From contig JAGKSW010000018.1 in the NCBI GenBank assembly GCA_018993265.1, positions 186,001 through 250,000 on the forward strand: a DNA stretch of 64,000 nt, read 5' to 3'. The number at the start of each line of letters is the position of its first letter. The stretch's first letter is position 1. The notes beneath the pieces were generated by a model, which saw nothing but the letters and a program-made list of their open reading frames with translations, ran no database searches and was not told the origin of the DNA. Origin of the DNA: Nostoc sp. TH1S01. Its GTDB lineage: Bacteria; Cyanobacteriota; Cyanobacteriia; Cyanobacteriales; Nostocaceae. Positions 38,740 through 48,010 of this stretch are shown here, one piece after another. The position numbers and the translations under genes were made by a program.

Positions 38740-40062
38740 ATGACAACAATACCAGACAAAACCCTAGAGGCACGCAATCGCATCATTGAATCTGCCAATA
38801 GATTAGGCGTTCAACTCAACGAGGAAGAATTAGAGCGTTGGATGAAGTCGATCACTGAAGCCACAGGCGACAGTGATATTGTCGTGGATCACGAAACTGG
38901 TGTATTTGGTCACAAAGTCACCATGTTGGATTTTGATCCCAAAGAGGTAGAACGCTTTCGCGCGATCGGCAAAATTGTAGAATTTGACGATGTTCCTGGT
39001 GTTGTAGAAACGGCGCTGGCGCTCTCTGGTTCAGCAGCGCAATCCAAGATGCAAACTTACCCTGGTGACTGCGATTACTTTGAGCGAGTAAATATTATTG
39101 CTACTACCCGGACTGAAGCCTGCCAAATTCTTTCTCGAATTATGCGTGAGAAAGCAATCAGCCGCTTGTCTGGTCGTAATTATCAATTCATTGAACTGAA
39201 ATTCGGCAACTATCCCCAAGATGTGATTCGCGGCGATCGCACCTATCACCAAGGCTCACCAATCACATGGTACCCTGACGAAGTGGTAGCTGGAGAAATT
39301 CAAGCAACTGATCTTCAAGGTAATCATCTTGTGATCACCTGGGATTCTGTGGCAGATGATCCCGGTTGGTGCAAGCTGGACTGGGTGATTGCCGATCAGG
39401 TACGCGCTCAGTTGTCCAACGCTAGTAATATGTTAGATGTTACCTGGGAAGCTCCTGACGGTACAATCACTCCTCTTGATGGTTATCTGGACGGCTATTT
39501 TCAGGAGGTTTATCTGGATGCTCAATCTGCCCCAATTTTCTCCAAACTGGTGAAGCAGGTATCCACCGATGTTATGGATGATTATGTGCGGCTGTTGCAA
39601 AATGAAGTGAAAAAATGTGTTGGTGATTATCCGAATTATGGCAAAGCAGCTAAACGCCTCTATAACATCTTCCGACTGAATGGACAGTATGAAGAAGCCG
39701 CTTTTTTGCGCGAACTATTTGACGAACCAGCAGCCTTACTTTATCAAGTCCATGCTTTGGTACTAACTGTTCAAGAAGCCATAGAAAAAAGCACTGTTTT
39801 TGATATCGAAAGCATTCTTGATCAGACAGATGAACTGATTATGTCTGTTATCAAGGTATTAGAAGGGGAAGAAGAATTGGAAATTGTGCGCCATCTTCTG
39901 CGTCTACACCGCTGTATCAGCCGTCAACAAGCAGGTGTACCTCTGGGGCCGCAGGTAGAAGCAGCCCAGGCAGAGGTAATGAAGATTGTCAATAATTTCT
40001 TCTATGAAAAAATGACAGGATTACCCACAATTAAGACTTATCTCGACAATCTCAAGACTTGA
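38740..40062 (+). CDS. unrecognised 440-aa protein with nucleotidyltransferase-like motif, paralogue 2
   Basis: 440 residues from ATG 38740 (MTTIPDKTLEARNR), matching the paralogue; a TTG start at 38713 would add nine residues. Alignable over its whole length with the protein at 37048-38373 and identical at most positions. The motif is kept as LSGSAAQSKMQTYPGDCDYFER, and the third acidic position is Glu (IELKFGNYP) instead of Asp, a substitution tolerated in nucleotidyltransferase folds. Conservation of these residues in both copies argues that both are functional. A DEDDh exonuclease gene faces it 109 bases downstream. Function is unknown. Confidence 0.8.
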   Translation: MTTIPDKTLEARNRIIESANRLGVQLNEEELERWMKSITEATGDSDIVVDHETGVFGHKVTMLDFDPKEVERFRAIGKIVEFDDVPGVVETALALSGSAAQSKMQTYPGDCDYFERVNIIATTRTEACQILSRIMREKAISRLSGRNYQFIELKFGNYPQDVIRGDRTYHQGSPITWYPDEVVAGEIQATDLQGNHLVITWDSVADDPGWCKLDWVIADQVRAQLSNASNMLDVTWEAPDGTITPLDGYLDGYFQEVYLDAQSAPIFSKLVKQVSTDVMDDYVRLLQNEVKKCVGDYPNYGKAAKRLYNIFRLNGQYEEAAFLRELFDEPAALLYQVHALVLTVQEAIEKSTVFDIESILDQTDELIMSVIKVLEGEEELEIVRHLLRLHRCISRQQAGVPLGPQVEAAQAEVMKIVNNFFYEKMTGLPTIKTYLDNLKT

Positions 40063-40171
40063 AATTTCTCGTTTGTTGTTGATAGCAAGTTACATTTGGG
40101 ATTTCCAAGAAATAAATTATTCATCTTGTGGGGTGGGACAAAAAGCCCGCCCTTGGGACGGAAAAGCTAAA

Positions 40172-40735
40172 TTAATGTTCACGTTGTAAGTTGTTTTGTA
40201 ATAGATTGCAAAACAACTTTCCTTGTTGAATAGCATCATCTAGAGCAACATGATTCAAAGAAGACTCTTCTAACCACTCAGGCGGTAAGTCTTCTTTTCC
40301 TGATTCCTTATAATTTCGTTTCAAGAATGCCATTGTGTAGGAACGGATATCTAACGCTGAATGTTTAAAGGGGCTATCACCCACAAATTTCATCAAATAC
40401 CAATAAACAAACATAAAATCGTAGGCGGCTGGATAGGCTACGAAGATAGGTTTACCGGGTAACGCTTTTAACCAAGTATAATATGCTTGCATCACCGAGG
40501 CTGGTGGCTTGGCGTTAACTCGGCAAGCTTCCCAAGCTTCTGGCTGTGTTGACCACCATTTCATGGTTGTGGGATGGCCTGCTGCTCCTGGTAAAGTTTC
40601 CAGGTTTGCCGAAAAGGTGGCGATTAATTGTTTATCTGCGGTATAAGCTGCCGATCCAATACTGAGCATGGAGTGCGGCCCAGGGATAGGGCCATCTGCT
40701 TCAATATCTGTGCTGACGTAGATTTCGATTGTCAC
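40172..40735 (-). CDS. DEDDh-type 3'-5' exonuclease
   Basis: 187 residues. RNase-T/exonuclease fold with all acidic motifs: STDIEADGP (D10, E12), [10 protein letters not shown] (motif II Asp, after VAYPAA) and [12 protein letters not shown] (motif III His and Asp). Small stand-alone DEDDh enzymes trim the 3' ends of RNA or DNA; the Rv2179c-like group is the nearest resemblance. It is convergent with the second NTase-like paralogue. The start [14 protein letters not shown] places the first motif at the very N terminus, as usual. Confidence 0.85.
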   Translation of the reverse strand: MTIEIYVSTDIEADGPIPGPHSMLSIGSAAYTADKQLIATFSANLETLPGAAGHPTTMKWWSTQPEAWEACRVNAKPPASVMQAYYTWLKALPGKPIFVAYPAAYDFMFVYWYLMKFVGDSPFKHSALDIRSYTMAFLKRNYKESGKEDLPPEWLEESSLNHVALDDAIQQGKLFCNLLQNNLQREH

Positions 40736-40795
40736 CTTTTTTACTGCCTGTTAAACCCAACAAATTGAGTAATAATTTGATTTTAGGCTTTATTT

Positions 40796-41419
40796 ATGGC
40801 AAATATCTTACATATTGATTCTAGTCCTCGTGGTGAACGTTCTATTTCGCGATCGCTCTCTTATGAGTTCGTGACTTCATGGAAAAATACTCATCCAGGC
40901 GATACAGTTACTTACCGCGACTTGGGTCATCATCCTGTTCCACATGTAGACGAAGCATGGATAGCCGCAGCTTTTACACCGCCTGATGCCCATACACCAG
41001 AATTAGCTGAGACGATTCAGCTTTCGGATAGTTTAATTGATGAGTTTCTAGCGGCCGATCGCTATGTTTTTGGTATACCAATGTATAACTTGAATATTCC
41101 TTCTAGTTTCAAAGCTTACATTGACCAAATTGTACGTGTTGGTCGTACCTTCGCCATTGATGCCAACGGCTACAAAGGTTTAGTTGATAGCAGCAAAAAA
41201 GTATTAATTATTACCTCCCGTGGTGGTTCTTTTGCCCCTGGCACACCCTTTGCTGCTTATGACTATCAAGAACCCTTTCTTCGGGCTATTTTGGGTTTTA
41301 TTGGTCTGATTGATGTGACATTTATTAATGCGGAAAACCTGAATTCCGGTGATGATGCTCGTCAACAGTCATTAGCAGCTGCGAAAGAAGCGATCGCTCA
41401 AACTGTAGCTAGTTGGTAA
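40796..41419 (+). CDS. azoR: FMN-dependent NADH-azoreductase
   Basis: 207 residues. Flavodoxin-like fold with HIDSSPRGERSISRSLS binding the FMN phosphate, GIPMYNLNIPSSFKAYIDQIVRVGRTF (the AzoR signature around the isoalloxazine) and ITSRGGSF. It reduces quinones and azo compounds by two electrons with NADH. Single gene, divergent from the exonuclease with a 60-base gap, and followed by a hairpin and an inverted-repeat element. Confidence 0.92.
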   Translation: MANILHIDSSPRGERSISRSLSYEFVTSWKNTHPGDTVTYRDLGHHPVPHVDEAWIAAAFTPPDAHTPELAETIQLSDSLIDEFLAADRYVFGIPMYNLNIPSSFKAYIDQIVRVGRTFAIDANGYKGLVDSSKKVLIITSRGGSFAPGTPFAAYDYQEPFLRAILGFIGLIDVTFINAENLNSGDDARQQSLAAAKEAIAQTVASW

Positions 41420-41441
41420 AGATGTAGGTTTTATCAAAATA

Positions 41442-41675
41442 GAATTCAGGAGTCAGTCGCCAGAATTCTCCAATTGAAGTCTGTGCAAATGGCGGATGAA
41501 CAACCCACCAAATCGTAGATTTGGTGGGGATCAATGAACCTTGGGTCTTTTTCCCACCCTCTTGTTCTGACCCTTTGACAAGCCCTTCTCCTATCGGAGA
41601 CGCTGCGCGAACGGCTACGCGGTAATCGAGCGAAGTCGAGATTCAGGACAAGCTCAGAGCATCGCTCCTGAATTC
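41442..41675. mobile_element. about 234-bp element bounded by GAATTCAGGAG
   Basis: GAATTCAGGAG at 41442-41452 is exactly inverted as CTCCTGAATTC at 41665-41675. The interior has a strong hairpin at 41504-41528 and a GC-rich repeat near 41583-41640. It encodes nothing and lies between azoR and a convergent small gene. MITE-like. Confidence 0.65.
41504..41528. terminator. perfect hairpin downstream of azoR
   Basis: CCCACCAAATC, loop GTA, then GATTTGGTGGG: an 11-bp perfect stem. It is about 85 bases after the azoR stop. There is no T-run, so its role as a terminator is only likely. It lies within the GAATTCAGGAG-bounded element. Confidence 0.5.
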
Positions 41676-41679
41676 TTCC

Positions 41680-41946
41680 TCAACCAATTGTTAAATCTGG
41701 TTCTTCACAGAAATTAAATAAGGCTGAATCAGTTTCTGATTCATCTTCAAATACAGCAGATATATACCATTCACAGGGTGAATCATTGGTATATTCAGCC
41801 CAAAAGATTGTTGCTGTTTCACCTGATGGAATTCCATCATCACTCAAGGTGAATGGAAGCCACTCATCTTCATCGAGAGATACCCACAGCTCTGTAATTG
41901 CTAAGTCTGTTTGATTGGTAACAGTAAAGGTGAACTGATCTGACAT
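41680..41946 (-). CDS. small acidic hypothetical protein
   Basis: 88 residues from ATG 41946 (MSDQFTFTVTNQTD); an upstream ATG at 41982 would add 12 residues. Very acidic, Trp-containing and beta-rich (TELWVSLDEDEWLPF, CEWYISAVFEDESE), resembling a single immunoglobulin-like or carbohydrate-binding-like beta sandwich. No signal peptide. Function is unknown. The stop is next to the end of the 41442-41675 element. Confidence 0.65.
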   Translation of the reverse strand: MSDQFTFTVTNQTDLAITELWVSLDEDEWLPFTLSDDGIPSGETATIFWAEYTNDSPCEWYISAVFEDESETDSALFNFCEEPDLTIG

Positions 41947-42416
41947 AAATAGCCTTTTAGCGGTAACTAAATTGTCAGTCACCGATTATACTCGCTATTT
42001 TTCTGAAAGTTGCCAGTTTAACAACTGTAATTCAGTCTTAGAAAGGTTTTTAAGGTTTTTTAGCTCAATTTTGATTGAGAAAAACCTATTAAAAATTTTA
42101 CCTAAATTATTTAATTACATAGGGTATGGCGCAACCCGCAACTGAACTATATTGCGTCATATAAACTACACCTATCCCAAGGTAGACATTAATTTGAATT
42201 TTAAGCTAAAGTTGTAATGAGTTTGTTTTAGAGAGGAAGATGATGAATCAAGCCTAAACAAGCTGTGAATACTGTTGTTGCAAACTGTAAGTTGTGGAGC
42301 GATCGCTAATAACAACACAGTTAGAAGGAAAAAGCATCATATAATATTTTTTTATATCAAAAAGCAAAAATAAACCTGGAAATAAAACATTTCCTAAATC
42401 CTTAGCGAAATCTAAT
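41947..42416. other. intergenic region upstream of the Fur-family gene
   Basis: About 470 AT-rich bases between divergent genes. It should contain the regulator's promoter. One HIP1 site lies near 42300. No clear Fur or PerR box was identified by eye. Confidence 0.5.
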
Positions 42417-42866
42417 ATGCAAAAACCAACGATAGCTAAAAAACCAATTCGTTCTCTAGAAGATGCGCTTGACCGGTGTCAAATCTTGGGTATGCGTGTC
42501 AGCCGCCAGCGCCGCTTTATCTTGGAACTGCTGTGGCAAGCAAATGAGCATCTATCTGCTAGAGAAATTTACGATCGCCTCAACCAAGAAGGCAAAGACA
42601 TTGGTCATACCTCTGTATATCAAAACCTTGAAGCCTTATCCAGTCAAGGCATTATTGAATGTATCGAACATTGCGATGGTCGTTTATATGGCAACATTAG
42701 CGATGCTCACAGCCATGTTAATTGTCTCGATACCAATCAAATTCTGGATGTACACATAGAATTGCCAGAAGAATTGTTGCGTCAAGTTGAACAACAAACA
42801 GGCGTACAAATCACAGAATATAGCATTAACTTTTATGGCTATCGCAATCCCTCAGAAGATGCTTAA
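42417..42866 (+). CDS. Fur-family transcriptional regulator, PerR-like
   Basis: 149 residues. Winged-helix DNA-binding domain at about 15-90 (MRVSRQRRFILELLWQANEHLSAREIYDRL, IGHTSVYQNLEALSSQGII), then a dimerisation and metal-binding domain with GRLYGNISDAHSHVNCLDTNQI. The C-terminal CxxC pair and the paired Cys of the structural zinc site are absent; only one Cys follows HSHVN. The N-terminal sequence resembles what I remember of Anabaena FurC (PerR), a peroxide-responsive repressor, but I have not compared them. Lone gene. Confidence 0.85.
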   Translation: MQKPTIAKKPIRSLEDALDRCQILGMRVSRQRRFILELLWQANEHLSAREIYDRLNQEGKDIGHTSVYQNLEALSSQGIIECIEHCDGRLYGNISDAHSHVNCLDTNQILDVHIELPEELLRQVEQQTGVQITEYSINFYGYRNPSEDA

Positions 42867-42951
42867 GAAAGTAGGGGGGTAAGGGTTTAAGGGCTTCGCC
42901 GTGAGCGTCAGTAGAACGGTGTAGGAAGCTAGGATGAAGAACCATTGACCA

Positions 42952-45900
42952 TTAATCATAATCATTAGGATTCACACTAAATACCGTTTCATCTTCAACA
43001 TCATCATCGTATAAATCCACTGAGGAAATTGCTTGTTTTGGCAAACCTTCAACTTCTCGAATATCGGGATTGTTGTTCAACCAAGCTGCTGTTTTATCGC
43101 CGCTCTCAGTGATACTCATCAAAGATGGCTGTGATAGTAATTTTTTCAGGGTGTAAAACTGCTCCACAGAGAATACAGCACCATTCATTGTGGCAATTTC
43201 TCTGTCACCATCAGTCAAGATAGCATCAAATAAGCAGGCATTGGTGAGATTAACTGTCTGAAGATTGATGCTGCTGAGATTAGCACCAGTCAAATTAGCA
43301 CCAACTAGATTTGCATTGCTCAAGTTTGCACCAGCTAGATTTGCATTGCTCAAGTTTGCACCAGCTAGATTTGCACTGCTCAAGTTTGCACCAGCTAGAT
43401 TTGCACTGCTCAAATTTGCGCTTGATAAATTTGTCTGTTCTAAATTGGCTTTAGCTAACATTCCTTGTAACAAAGATGCACCTGAGAGATTGATTCCAGC
43501 TAGGGATTGAGGGAGAATGCGTTTGCTCCAGACATAATTAGATAAAATTGCAACTTTACCCGTCAACATTGTCAAAGCTTCTGGGTAGAATTCATCTACA
43601 TTTTGAGGATTACCGCAAGGAGAAAATGGAACTTTGGTAACGCGATAGCCAGCAGATAACAATAAAAATATGTTTATTCCCACGTTGGCGTTAACTTGCT
43701 CAACATTTATCAGATTATCTAGGGTGTGAAAATAATTCCAAGCTTGATGAACTATGCCTTCATTTAACCAACGACCTTGAGAGTAACCATGCCAAAATAA
43801 TTCTAGACGTTGTAGTAATAAATCTAAAGAAAAATAATTTTTAGGCTGGTGTAGTAAAGTTTCAATCACCAGTTTTTTAATTTCTTTAGTGAGGACACCA
43901 TAACCAAGTAGTTTATATAGATGTTGCGCCACCCTATTAGGAGAATCTAGGTAAAACACTTGTGTTCCGTAGTCATCTTTTTGCTGTTGAGTGAGGATTT
44001 GTAGTTGATGAGCAATAGCTTCCGCACAAAGATATTCACCTAATTTGGGGTGAGAAAATTCGGTAACAAGGGAGTTGGAAGTTTTGAAATAGAAGGCGGG
44101 TAAAGTATGAGGATAGGAAGTTTCTGGTAAAGTAATTTGATGGCGATCGCTGTGTAAAATTTGGAGAGCGATCGCTTGCATTTGGTTTAATAAATCTTGG
44201 GGATGGCGGCCTGAAAGTAAATTTGCGATCGCTTCTTGTGTACGATGAATGTGAGCCGAACCTGAGCGCAATAACATTGTCTTAATCCCGCCAGTCACAG
44301 GATAGCCTAATAACCAACGACTCAGGCGATGATAAATTTCCCAAACTACGGTAGAACTGCTACTTGATTGGGCTAATTGCCATATCTCATCATCTATAAG
44401 TGCATCACGGTGTAAAACTCCCAGTAAATACAGCATCAGGGGTTGGCGAACCAAAGCCGAAAGTTCCGGAAACTTTGAGTTACTCACAAATAACCCAGAT
44501 TGCTTTAAGAAGGTGAAGAAATTTTGAGCGATGGGTAATGATTGTAACATTGCCCACTGTTGAAACCATTGTTTTAATTGTTCTTGTTCTAAAGGTTGAA
44601 TAATTATTTGCTGCAATTGCAATAATATATCTGAATCAATTTCTTCTAAAGTACTTTTGCGACTAGTTAATATAATTTTATGTTTAGCTTCAGCTTGAAA
44701 TTCAATTAACTGCTGGAGAAAAATTGTCTTTGCCCTGGTTCCTAAATTAGAAACAGGTAATTCATCCAATCCATCCAGAAATAACAAACATCGCGGATGG
44801 GCTTGTTCTAACCAATCACTTAAATTAGTCTGAGCATTTAGATAAAAAGCAGAATTGAGCGTTTCGCCTAAAGTTTTGCAATATTTAATATCGCGTAATC
44901 GAATAATCACTGGCATCCAATTAGGATAAAGTTCTCTGGCTACTTCTGCTGCTAAAATTTGACAGAAACTGGTTTTACCATATCCTGGTTCTGATGTAAT
45001 TAAAGCGATAGTTTCCCTATCTGCTAACTGTTCTTGCACCCATTTTTTAATATCAATTGCTGGGGAATTACTTGTATCTGCCACCAAACCTTTGAGCGGA
45101 ATATAAATATCCTTAAGTGCAAAAGATTCCATAAATAAAGGCTGACTGAGGTTTTGCAGTAACATCCCTCGATAATTTTCTCGATATAAATCGATTTTGT
45201 CTCCTACGCTCGAATTCGCAGGTGTTCCTAAAGCTCCTACTTCTGAAGAGTAAATATTACTAGCAGAACCTAATTGGAAAAATTTTTGTAACTGTGCTAG
45301 TTGTGGTGCATTTTCAGCCACAACTTTGAGTAGGTATCCGCTGAGAGAATGAGTTAAACGCTGGCTTAACAATTTTGCTTCTAAATCTTCAGCACCATTG
45401 GCAATTAACCAAGCTACAGTAGCATTATTCATTTGTTGGACTAATAATGAATCTGCTACTACCGAAAGAGCTTGTTCAGCTTGAGTATCAGTTAATCTAC
45501 CTGGGCTAAGAGTTTTCAACAAACCTTGAAGTTGCACATCTTGTATACTGAGTTTGCCAATTATTTCCTTTAATATTTCACCTTGACTAGAGATCATGGC
45601 TCGGTTCAGCCAAGGTTTTTGCAGGTTGACTTCTTGCTGAATCACCTGTTGTAAAGCATGAAGATAAGCAATTTGAAACGCCAACCATGTACCTTCGTTA
45701 CGTTTTAAGGCTTTCTTCTCACTGAGACTACGCAATAAGCTTTCTGTTAGTTGAGCGATGATATTGATATCTTCCCAAACAGAACCCAAAGGCAGTTCTA
45801 AAACCTCTGCCAAAGTACAAACATCCAGTGGTGCAAGGCTTTTTACCTCCATATCTTGGGCAATTCGGTAGGCCACTCCCGCCAATTGACCAAGGGAAAA

Positions 45901-45963
45901 TTCTCTAATTTGATTGATTTCAATATGGCGTTCTGCCAACCATTGCCGGATACTGAGGTTCAT
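42952..45963 (-). CDS. NACHT-type STAND NTPase with C-terminal pentapeptide repeats
   Basis: 1003 residues. The helical N-terminal domain (about 1-290) has no named match. The NTPase core has Walker A SEPGYGKTS (K330, T331) and Walker B RCLLFLDGLDEL (about 391-402), followed by sensor-1-like KIILTSRK. A helical middle region (about 430-800) leads to pentapeptide repeats at about 845-915 (ANLSSANLAG and ANLSNANLAG units). STAND proteins sense a ligand and oligomerise; in cyanobacteria they serve signalling or defence. No nuclease or protease effector is obvious, so the unknown N-terminal domain is the candidate effector. It is divergent from the receiver-Ycf55 gene, 100 bases apart. Confidence 0.85.
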   Translation of the reverse strand: MNLSIRQWLAERHIEINQIREFSLGQLAGVAYRIAQDMEVKSLAPLDVCTLAEVLELPLGSVWEDINIIAQLTESLLRSLSEKKALKRNEGTWLAFQIAYLHALQQVIQQEVNLQKPWLNRAMISSQGEILKEIIGKLSIQDVQLQGLLKTLSPGRLTDTQAEQALSVVADSLLVQQMNNATVAWLIANGAEDLEAKLLSQRLTHSLSGYLLKVVAENAPQLAQLQKFFQLGSASNIYSSEVGALGTPANSSVGDKIDLYRENYRGMLLQNLSQPLFMESFALKDIYIPLKGLVADTSNSPAIDIKKWVQEQLADRETIALITSEPGYGKTSFCQILAAEVARELYPNWMPVIIRLRDIKYCKTLGETLNSAFYLNAQTNLSDWLEQAHPRCLLFLDGLDELPVSNLGTRAKTIFLQQLIEFQAEAKHKIILTSRKSTLEEIDSDILLQLQQIIIQPLEQEQLKQWFQQWAMLQSLPIAQNFFTFLKQSGLFVSNSKFPELSALVRQPLMLYLLGVLHRDALIDDEIWQLAQSSSSSTVVWEIYHRLSRWLLGYPVTGGIKTMLLRSGSAHIHRTQEAIANLLSGRHPQDLLNQMQAIALQILHSDRHQITLPETSYPHTLPAFYFKTSNSLVTEFSHPKLGEYLCAEAIAHQLQILTQQQKDDYGTQVFYLDSPNRVAQHLYKLLGYGVLTKEIKKLVIETLLHQPKNYFSLDLLLQRLELFWHGYSQGRWLNEGIVHQAWNYFHTLDNLINVEQVNANVGINIFLLLSAGYRVTKVPFSPCGNPQNVDEFYPEALTMLTGKVAILSNYVWSKRILPQSLAGINLSGASLLQGMLAKANLEQTNLSSANLSSANLAGANLSSANLAGANLSNANLAGANLSNANLVGANLTGANLSSINLQTVNLTNACLFDAILTDGDREIATMNGAVFSVEQFYTLKKLLSQPSLMSITESGDKTAAWLNNNPDIREVEGLPKQAISSVDLYDDDVEDETVFSVNPNDYD
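43265..43455. repeat. in-frame 15- and 30-bp tandem repeats (pentapeptide region)
   Basis: Units such as GCACCAGCTAGATTTGCA repeat with near-identical DNA every 30 bases, encoding A-N-L-x-x pentapeptides in the minus-strand gene. The low silent divergence suggests recent expansion. Confidence 0.7.
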
Positions 45964-46063
45964 TTAATTACACAATTAAGACTCCGCCTATGTAATTATG
46001 ATTCATTTATTGGTTGACGAAAACAGGTAACAATGATTAGGAATACCCCTTGTATCTCAGCCA

Positions 46064-47815
46064 ATGATGAGCGATCGCCCTCTCAATTTATTACTAGTTG
46101 ACCAAGACCCTATTTTCCGGTTGGGACTGCGGGTAGCTTTGGAAGCAATGCTGAATTTGCAAGTTGTCGCAGAAGTAGAAACAGATACTGCGGCTTTGCA
46201 AATACTAGCAGAACTTACAAATCAAGACCCCGACCAAGTAAATTTAGTGGTTTTGGAATTAGGAAGCGGTCGTTCTATTGACAGTCAGTTGCAAGGGTTA
46301 GAATTTTGTCGCCTGCTAAAAACTTCATACCCCAACTTGCCAATTTTACTTCTGAGTTCTGTCCAAAATTCAGAAATACTGGCTGCGGCTAGAGCTGTTG
46401 GTGTCAATGGCTATCTCCCTAAAGGTACTCCTGCATCTCAAATAATTACTGTCATCTCAGATGTCGCCACAGGTGGTTCCCATTGGGTATTAGATCCTAA
46501 CCCTCCTTCTGTTCTCATCTCTCCACCTCCCCAAATGCTTTTGCTGCGGCTATGGCAAAATCAGTGTGTATCAGGAATAAATTATGTTAACGATTCTCTG
46601 GCAAAAGTTACAGTCCAACTACAAACCCCAGGCTTACCAATACTAGACCGAGCTTTGCTGGCGGGACAACGGCGAGAACTTTTAGCCGCGCGTTGGTTAC
46701 TCAATCACTTGTTAATTTCAGCCCCAGAACAATCACCATTGATTTCTCCTACCGAAGAATTACCAGTGATTTCCTTACCTAGTGTAATTGTCCCAACAAA
46801 TGTTGAACAACAATTAACTTTGCTTCCAGAAATTAACCCAACTGCCTTGCAATTTGATTTATTTTCAGCTTGCATAAATAAACTACATTTTTCCTTAGAA
46901 AATGTCACAAAAGTTCCTTTAGAAATCGATATCTTACGAGAAGATAAAAAACGGGAATTACTTTATTTGATATTACAAAAATTAGCCAAACAAATTGAAG
47001 ATTTACGTGCTGCTAAAATTACGATTGAGCAGTTAGAAGGATATAAGAACACTATATTATTTGAAGTATGGCAAGCCACAGTTACAGATTTTTTTGGTAA
47101 ATTTTCCCAAGTGCGAATCGGTAAGCAAAATATTGAAGTTGTTAAGGTATTATTACAAAATCCCAGAGTTATCCAAGCCGAGATATTAAATAAAATTCCT
47201 TTTGTAGTAGAATTATTTTCTTACTTATTATTCCACACAGATTTATATATTGATAATCAGGCTTATTTAGCTGATAGTCATGATGCTAAAACTCAGGCAT
47301 TAATCATTTTAGAAAATCTGATGATTCAGATTGGCAATGGCGTAATACAACCCCTATTAAATTATTTGGCAGATGTAGAAGTAATTAAGAAAGATTTTTA
47401 TACGCGCCAGTTAATTTCGACGCGCGAAATTGAACGTTTTAGAAATGATTTATCTTGGAAATACCGTTTAAATAATTATGTAAATGAAGCTAAGGCGATT
47501 TTTGAAAGCCGCTACGAGTTATTTGTACTAGCACCACGGGGAATTGCCAAAACTTCAATTTACGCTCCACGAAATGAAGAATTAGCTAGGCTTTCAGGAG
47601 TGCCTTTATTTGTGACGCTAGGGCTAGAATTTTGGGATGCGATCGCTCCACGCCTACAATCGCTATTATCTTTTTTAGGTAGTGGGATTGTCTTCGTATT
47701 AACTCAAGTTATCGGTCGTGGTTTAGGTTTAATCGGTCGTGGTATTCTGCAAGGTATTGGCAGTGTATCGTTCCAAGATAAAAATTTCAAACGGAACAGT
47801 GAAAGACAAAAGTAA
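46064..47815 (+). CDS. ycf55: receiver-domain protein fused to Ycf55 (DUF3685)
   Basis: 583 residues. Residues 5-135 form a response-regulator receiver domain (LNLLLVDQDPIFRLGLR, NLPILLLSSV, GYLPKG with K120). The phospho-acceptor position in NLVVLELGSG is Glu65 where Asp is normal. The rest, from about 165, matches the Ycf55/DUF3685 family of cyanobacteria and red algal plastids (LLAARWLLNHLL, FYTRQLISTREIERFRNDLSWKYRLNNYVNEAKAIFESRYELFVL), ending in a membrane-near segment (LLSFLGSGIVFVLTQVIGRGLGLIGRG). Its role is unknown. The start ATG 46064 or the next ATG is equally possible. An ACTTACGCA-bounded element begins 10 bases after the stop. Confidence 0.85.
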   Translation: MMSDRPLNLLLVDQDPIFRLGLRVALEAMLNLQVVAEVETDTAALQILAELTNQDPDQVNLVVLELGSGRSIDSQLQGLEFCRLLKTSYPNLPILLLSSVQNSEILAAARAVGVNGYLPKGTPASQIITVISDVATGGSHWVLDPNPPSVLISPPPQMLLLRLWQNQCVSGINYVNDSLAKVTVQLQTPGLPILDRALLAGQRRELLAARWLLNHLLISAPEQSPLISPTEELPVISLPSVIVPTNVEQQLTLLPEINPTALQFDLFSACINKLHFSLENVTKVPLEIDILREDKKRELLYLILQKLAKQIEDLRAAKITIEQLEGYKNTILFEVWQATVTDFFGKFSQVRIGKQNIEVVKVLLQNPRVIQAEILNKIPFVVELFSYLLFHTDLYIDNQAYLADSHDAKTQALIILENLMIQIGNGVIQPLLNYLADVEVIKKDFYTRQLISTREIERFRNDLSWKYRLNNYVNEAKAIFESRYELFVLAPRGIAKTSIYAPRNEELARLSGVPLFVTLGLEFWDAIAPRLQSLLSFLGSGIVFVLTQVIGRGLGLIGRGILQGIGSVSFQDKNFKRNSERQK

Positions 47816-47825
47816 ATAATTAGTT

Positions 47826-48000
47826 CAGAACTTACGCACGAGTTACGAAATAACGTAGACGCGCAAGCGGTGAAGCAGCGCGGTCTTGGGGGTTTCCCCC
47901 ATGAGCGACTGCTGAACCCGAAGGGCTTCCCGCAGGGTACCGCAGAGGCGCAGAGGTCACGGAGAAATAAGAGTTTGAGAGATATTTTGCGTAAGTCCTA
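47826..48000. mobile_element. 175-bp ACTTACGCA-bounded inverted-repeat element
   Basis: The left end CAGAACTTACGCA (about 47826-47838) and right end TGCGTAAGTCC (47988-47998) are inverted copies. The interior is GC-rich with dyads (GGGTTTCCCCC, GGCTTCCCGC). Shorter relatives lie at 17888-17935 and 63091. Non-coding; it lies between the ycf55 stop and the DUF2887 remnant. Confidence 0.75.
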
Positions 48001-48010
48001 TAGTTATTTG

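Noticed and set aside
41504-41528. Strong hairpin considered as an intrinsic terminator with certainty
   Set aside because: There is no T-run and it lies inside an inverted-repeat element, so it is listed only with low confidence.
43265-43510. 81-codon plus-strand frame with FALLKFAPAR repeats
   Set aside because: It is the antisense shadow of the pentapeptide repeats of the minus-strand STAND gene.
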